NCBI GenBank assembly: GCA_036503065.1
Contig: DASXXM010000341.1
Location: forward strand, 1 to 5,800
Reading direction: 5' to 3'
Length of the DNA stretch: 5,800 nucleotides
Origin: DATEPR01 sp036503065
GTDB taxonomy: Bacteria > Actinomycetota > Actinomycetes > Mycobacteriales > Pseudonocardiaceae
Below, piece by piece: positions 5,067-5,800 of this stretch (position 1 is the stretch's first letter; every line of letters begins with the position of its first letter). The notes below the pieces were generated by a model. The model saw nothing but the letters and a program-made list of their open reading frames with translations, was not told the origin of the DNA and ran no database searches. Made by a program: the position numbers and the translations under genes.

Positions 5067-5459
5067 GCGGACGAGTCGGCAGGGCGGCCGCGGCCGGCGC
5101 GAGCCGGTCGAGGAAAGTCCGGACTCCACAGGGCACGGTGGTTGCTAACGGCAACCCGGGGCGACCCGCGGGACAGTGCCACAGAAAACAAACCGCCCGA
5201 CTCCGGTCGGGTAAGGGTGAAACGGCGGTGTAAGAGACCACCAGCACCCCGGGCGACCGGGGTGGCTAGGTAAACCCCACCCGGAGCAAGGCCAAAAGGG
5301 AGCCACGGCTCCTGCGCAGGCGCTCGAGGGCTGCCCGCCCGATGCCTGCGGGTAGGCCGCTGGAGCCTGCCGGCAACGACAGGCCAAGATGGATGGCCGC
5401 CACCTGACCGCCGCAAGGCGACCAGGCACAGAATCCGGCTTACCACCCGACTCGTCCGC
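5067..5459 (+). ncRNA. rnpB: RNase P RNA, bacterial type A
   Basis: This is the catalytic RNA of RNase P, which removes 5' leaders from precursor tRNAs. The ends are set by helix P1: 13 bases at 5067-5079 are perfectly complementary to 5447-5459. Conserved core sequences are GAGGAAAGTCCGGA (5110-5123) and ACAGAATCCGGCTTA (5428-5442), whose CCGGA/TCCGG parts pair to form P4. Further core sequence is GGGTGAAACGG and GTAAGAGACCACCAGC around 5215-5244, TAGGTAAACCCCACCCGGAG just after 5264, and AAGATGGATGGCCGC before 5401. The GGT at 5351-5353 matches the L15 element that pairs with tRNA 3' CCA. Stems visible by eye are P3 (5092-5098/5103-5109, GCGA loop), P12 (5196-5201/5206-5211, TCCG loop), a perfect 8-bp stem at 5245-5252/5257-5264 (GCGA loop), a P17-region stem at 5365-5372/5377-5384 with one C-A mismatch (GCAA loop), and P18 (5409-5412/5417-5420, GCAA loop). 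The exact mature ends are uncertain by a few bases. No clear hairpin terminator with a T-run follows at 5460-5509. Confidence 0.96.
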
Positions 5460-5509
5460 CCCGCCCCGCCCGGCCGTCGTCATGATCGACACCTCGGGGA
5501 CGCCCTGAA

Positions 5510-5800
5510 TCAGGAGTCGCGTATCGGACGTCCCTTGGCGTCGCGCTTCCGTCGGCTGCCATCCTGACTTAGACCGATGACGCCCAAAAGCCCTAGGAAG
5601 GCCACGATCGGCCACAACCACCAGTCACCGCTGCGAATTGCGAACACAACCAACACAGAAGTGCTGATCAGGAAAAATACTGCAAGACCGATGCCTGTCG
5701 GGTCGCGGCGTAGCTCGTCCTCGTCAACGATTAGGCGTTCAACCGACTGGTCGATGTGTTGCAATAGCTTTGACCTGGACGAACTGTCGTCGGGCAGCAA
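5510..5800 (-). CDS. Small two-helix membrane protein of unknown function (5' end may lie outside the window)
   Basis: I do not recognise this gene. The frame is open from the window edge to TGA at 5512-5510. It gives 97 codons including the stop and encodes 96 residues if the TTG at 5800-5798 is the start; that codon could equally be an internal Leu of a longer protein. The N-terminal ~35 residues are polar and acidic (IVDEDEL at 24-30). Two hydrophobic segments follow at about 36-55 (GLAVFFLISTSVLVVFAI) and 60-78 (WWLWPIVAFLGLLGVIGL), joined by a five-residue turn. A strongly basic tail (SRRKRDAKGR) should be cytoplasmic, making a helical hairpin with both ends inside. By hand count, 5521-5800 is about 57% G+C, with 29 of 60 at 5641-5700, far below the rest of the window. 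This hints at different ancestry or weak codon selection. It converges on rnpB. Confidence 0.65.
   Translation of the reverse strand: MLPDDSSSRSKLLQHIDQSVERLIVDEDELRRDPTGIGLAVFFLISTSVLVVFAIRSGDWWLWPIVAFLGLLGVIGLSQDGSRRKRDAKGRPIRDS

Noticed and set aside
5504..5514. Palindrome CCTGA-A-TCAGG near the 3' end of the last minus-strand gene as a terminator for rnpB
   Set aside because: Five-base arms with a one-base centre cannot form a stable hairpin, and there is no T-run on either strand.
5006..5621. Minus-strand open frames and a plus-strand open frame crossing the rnpB region
   Set aside because: They overlie a structured RNA whose core sequences and helices are all recognisable; no protein motif is visible.
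1..5800. CRISPR array, transposon, tRNA, toxin-antitoxin or defence cassette
   Set aside because: No spaced repeats, terminal inverted repeats, cloverleaf or characteristic protein motifs were found; apart from the two membrane-protein genes, the window is a conserved housekeeping block.

Overview
The window is high-GC (above 70% in most coding stretches), uses GTG starts, has tightly overlapping genes, and carries a gene set and order known from Actinobacteria. The best match I know is the Mycobacterium tuberculosis Rv2228c-Rv2234 neighbourhood (ptpA, cobC, Nif3-like, zinc-ribbon, RNase H/phosphatase). The codon style and the probable fructosamine-kinase neighbour suggest a Pseudonocardiales-type actinomycete; that taxonomic guess is inference.

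Layout. On the minus strand, ptpA (35-535) encodes a low-molecular-weight protein tyrosine phosphatase; its stop overlaps the start of a gene that leaves the window at base 1. A divergent intergenic region (536-665) leads to a single-pass membrane protein with an exported beta-rich domain (666-1181). A putative leaderless promoter then starts a compact plus-strand operon: cobC-type PLP aminotransferase (1299-2366), Nif3-family dinuclear-metal protein (2363-3193), coiled-coil/C4 zinc-ribbon protein (3213-3950), RNase HI (3954-4364) and histidine phosphatase (4357-5058). The last two are usually one fused polypeptide in actinobacteria but are separate, overlapping frames here. The type A RNase P RNA gene rnpB (about 5067-5459) follows, with a -10 element inside the phosphatase stop codon. 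A convergent minus-strand gene (5510-5800, running off the edge) encodes a small two-helix membrane protein in clearly lower-GC DNA.

How it fits together. This is mostly a conserved housekeeping block: RNA:DNA hybrid removal, tRNA 5' maturation, a cobamide-pathway-type enzyme, and two conserved proteins of uncertain role that travel with RNase H. I see no CRISPR array, transposase, tRNA, toxin-antitoxin pair or defence system. Points worth a second look are the split RNase H/phosphatase, the promoter-stop overlap before rnpB, the leaderless cobC start, the membrane protein between ptpA and cobC, the repeated CTGTGGAC octamer, and the GC drop after rnpB.
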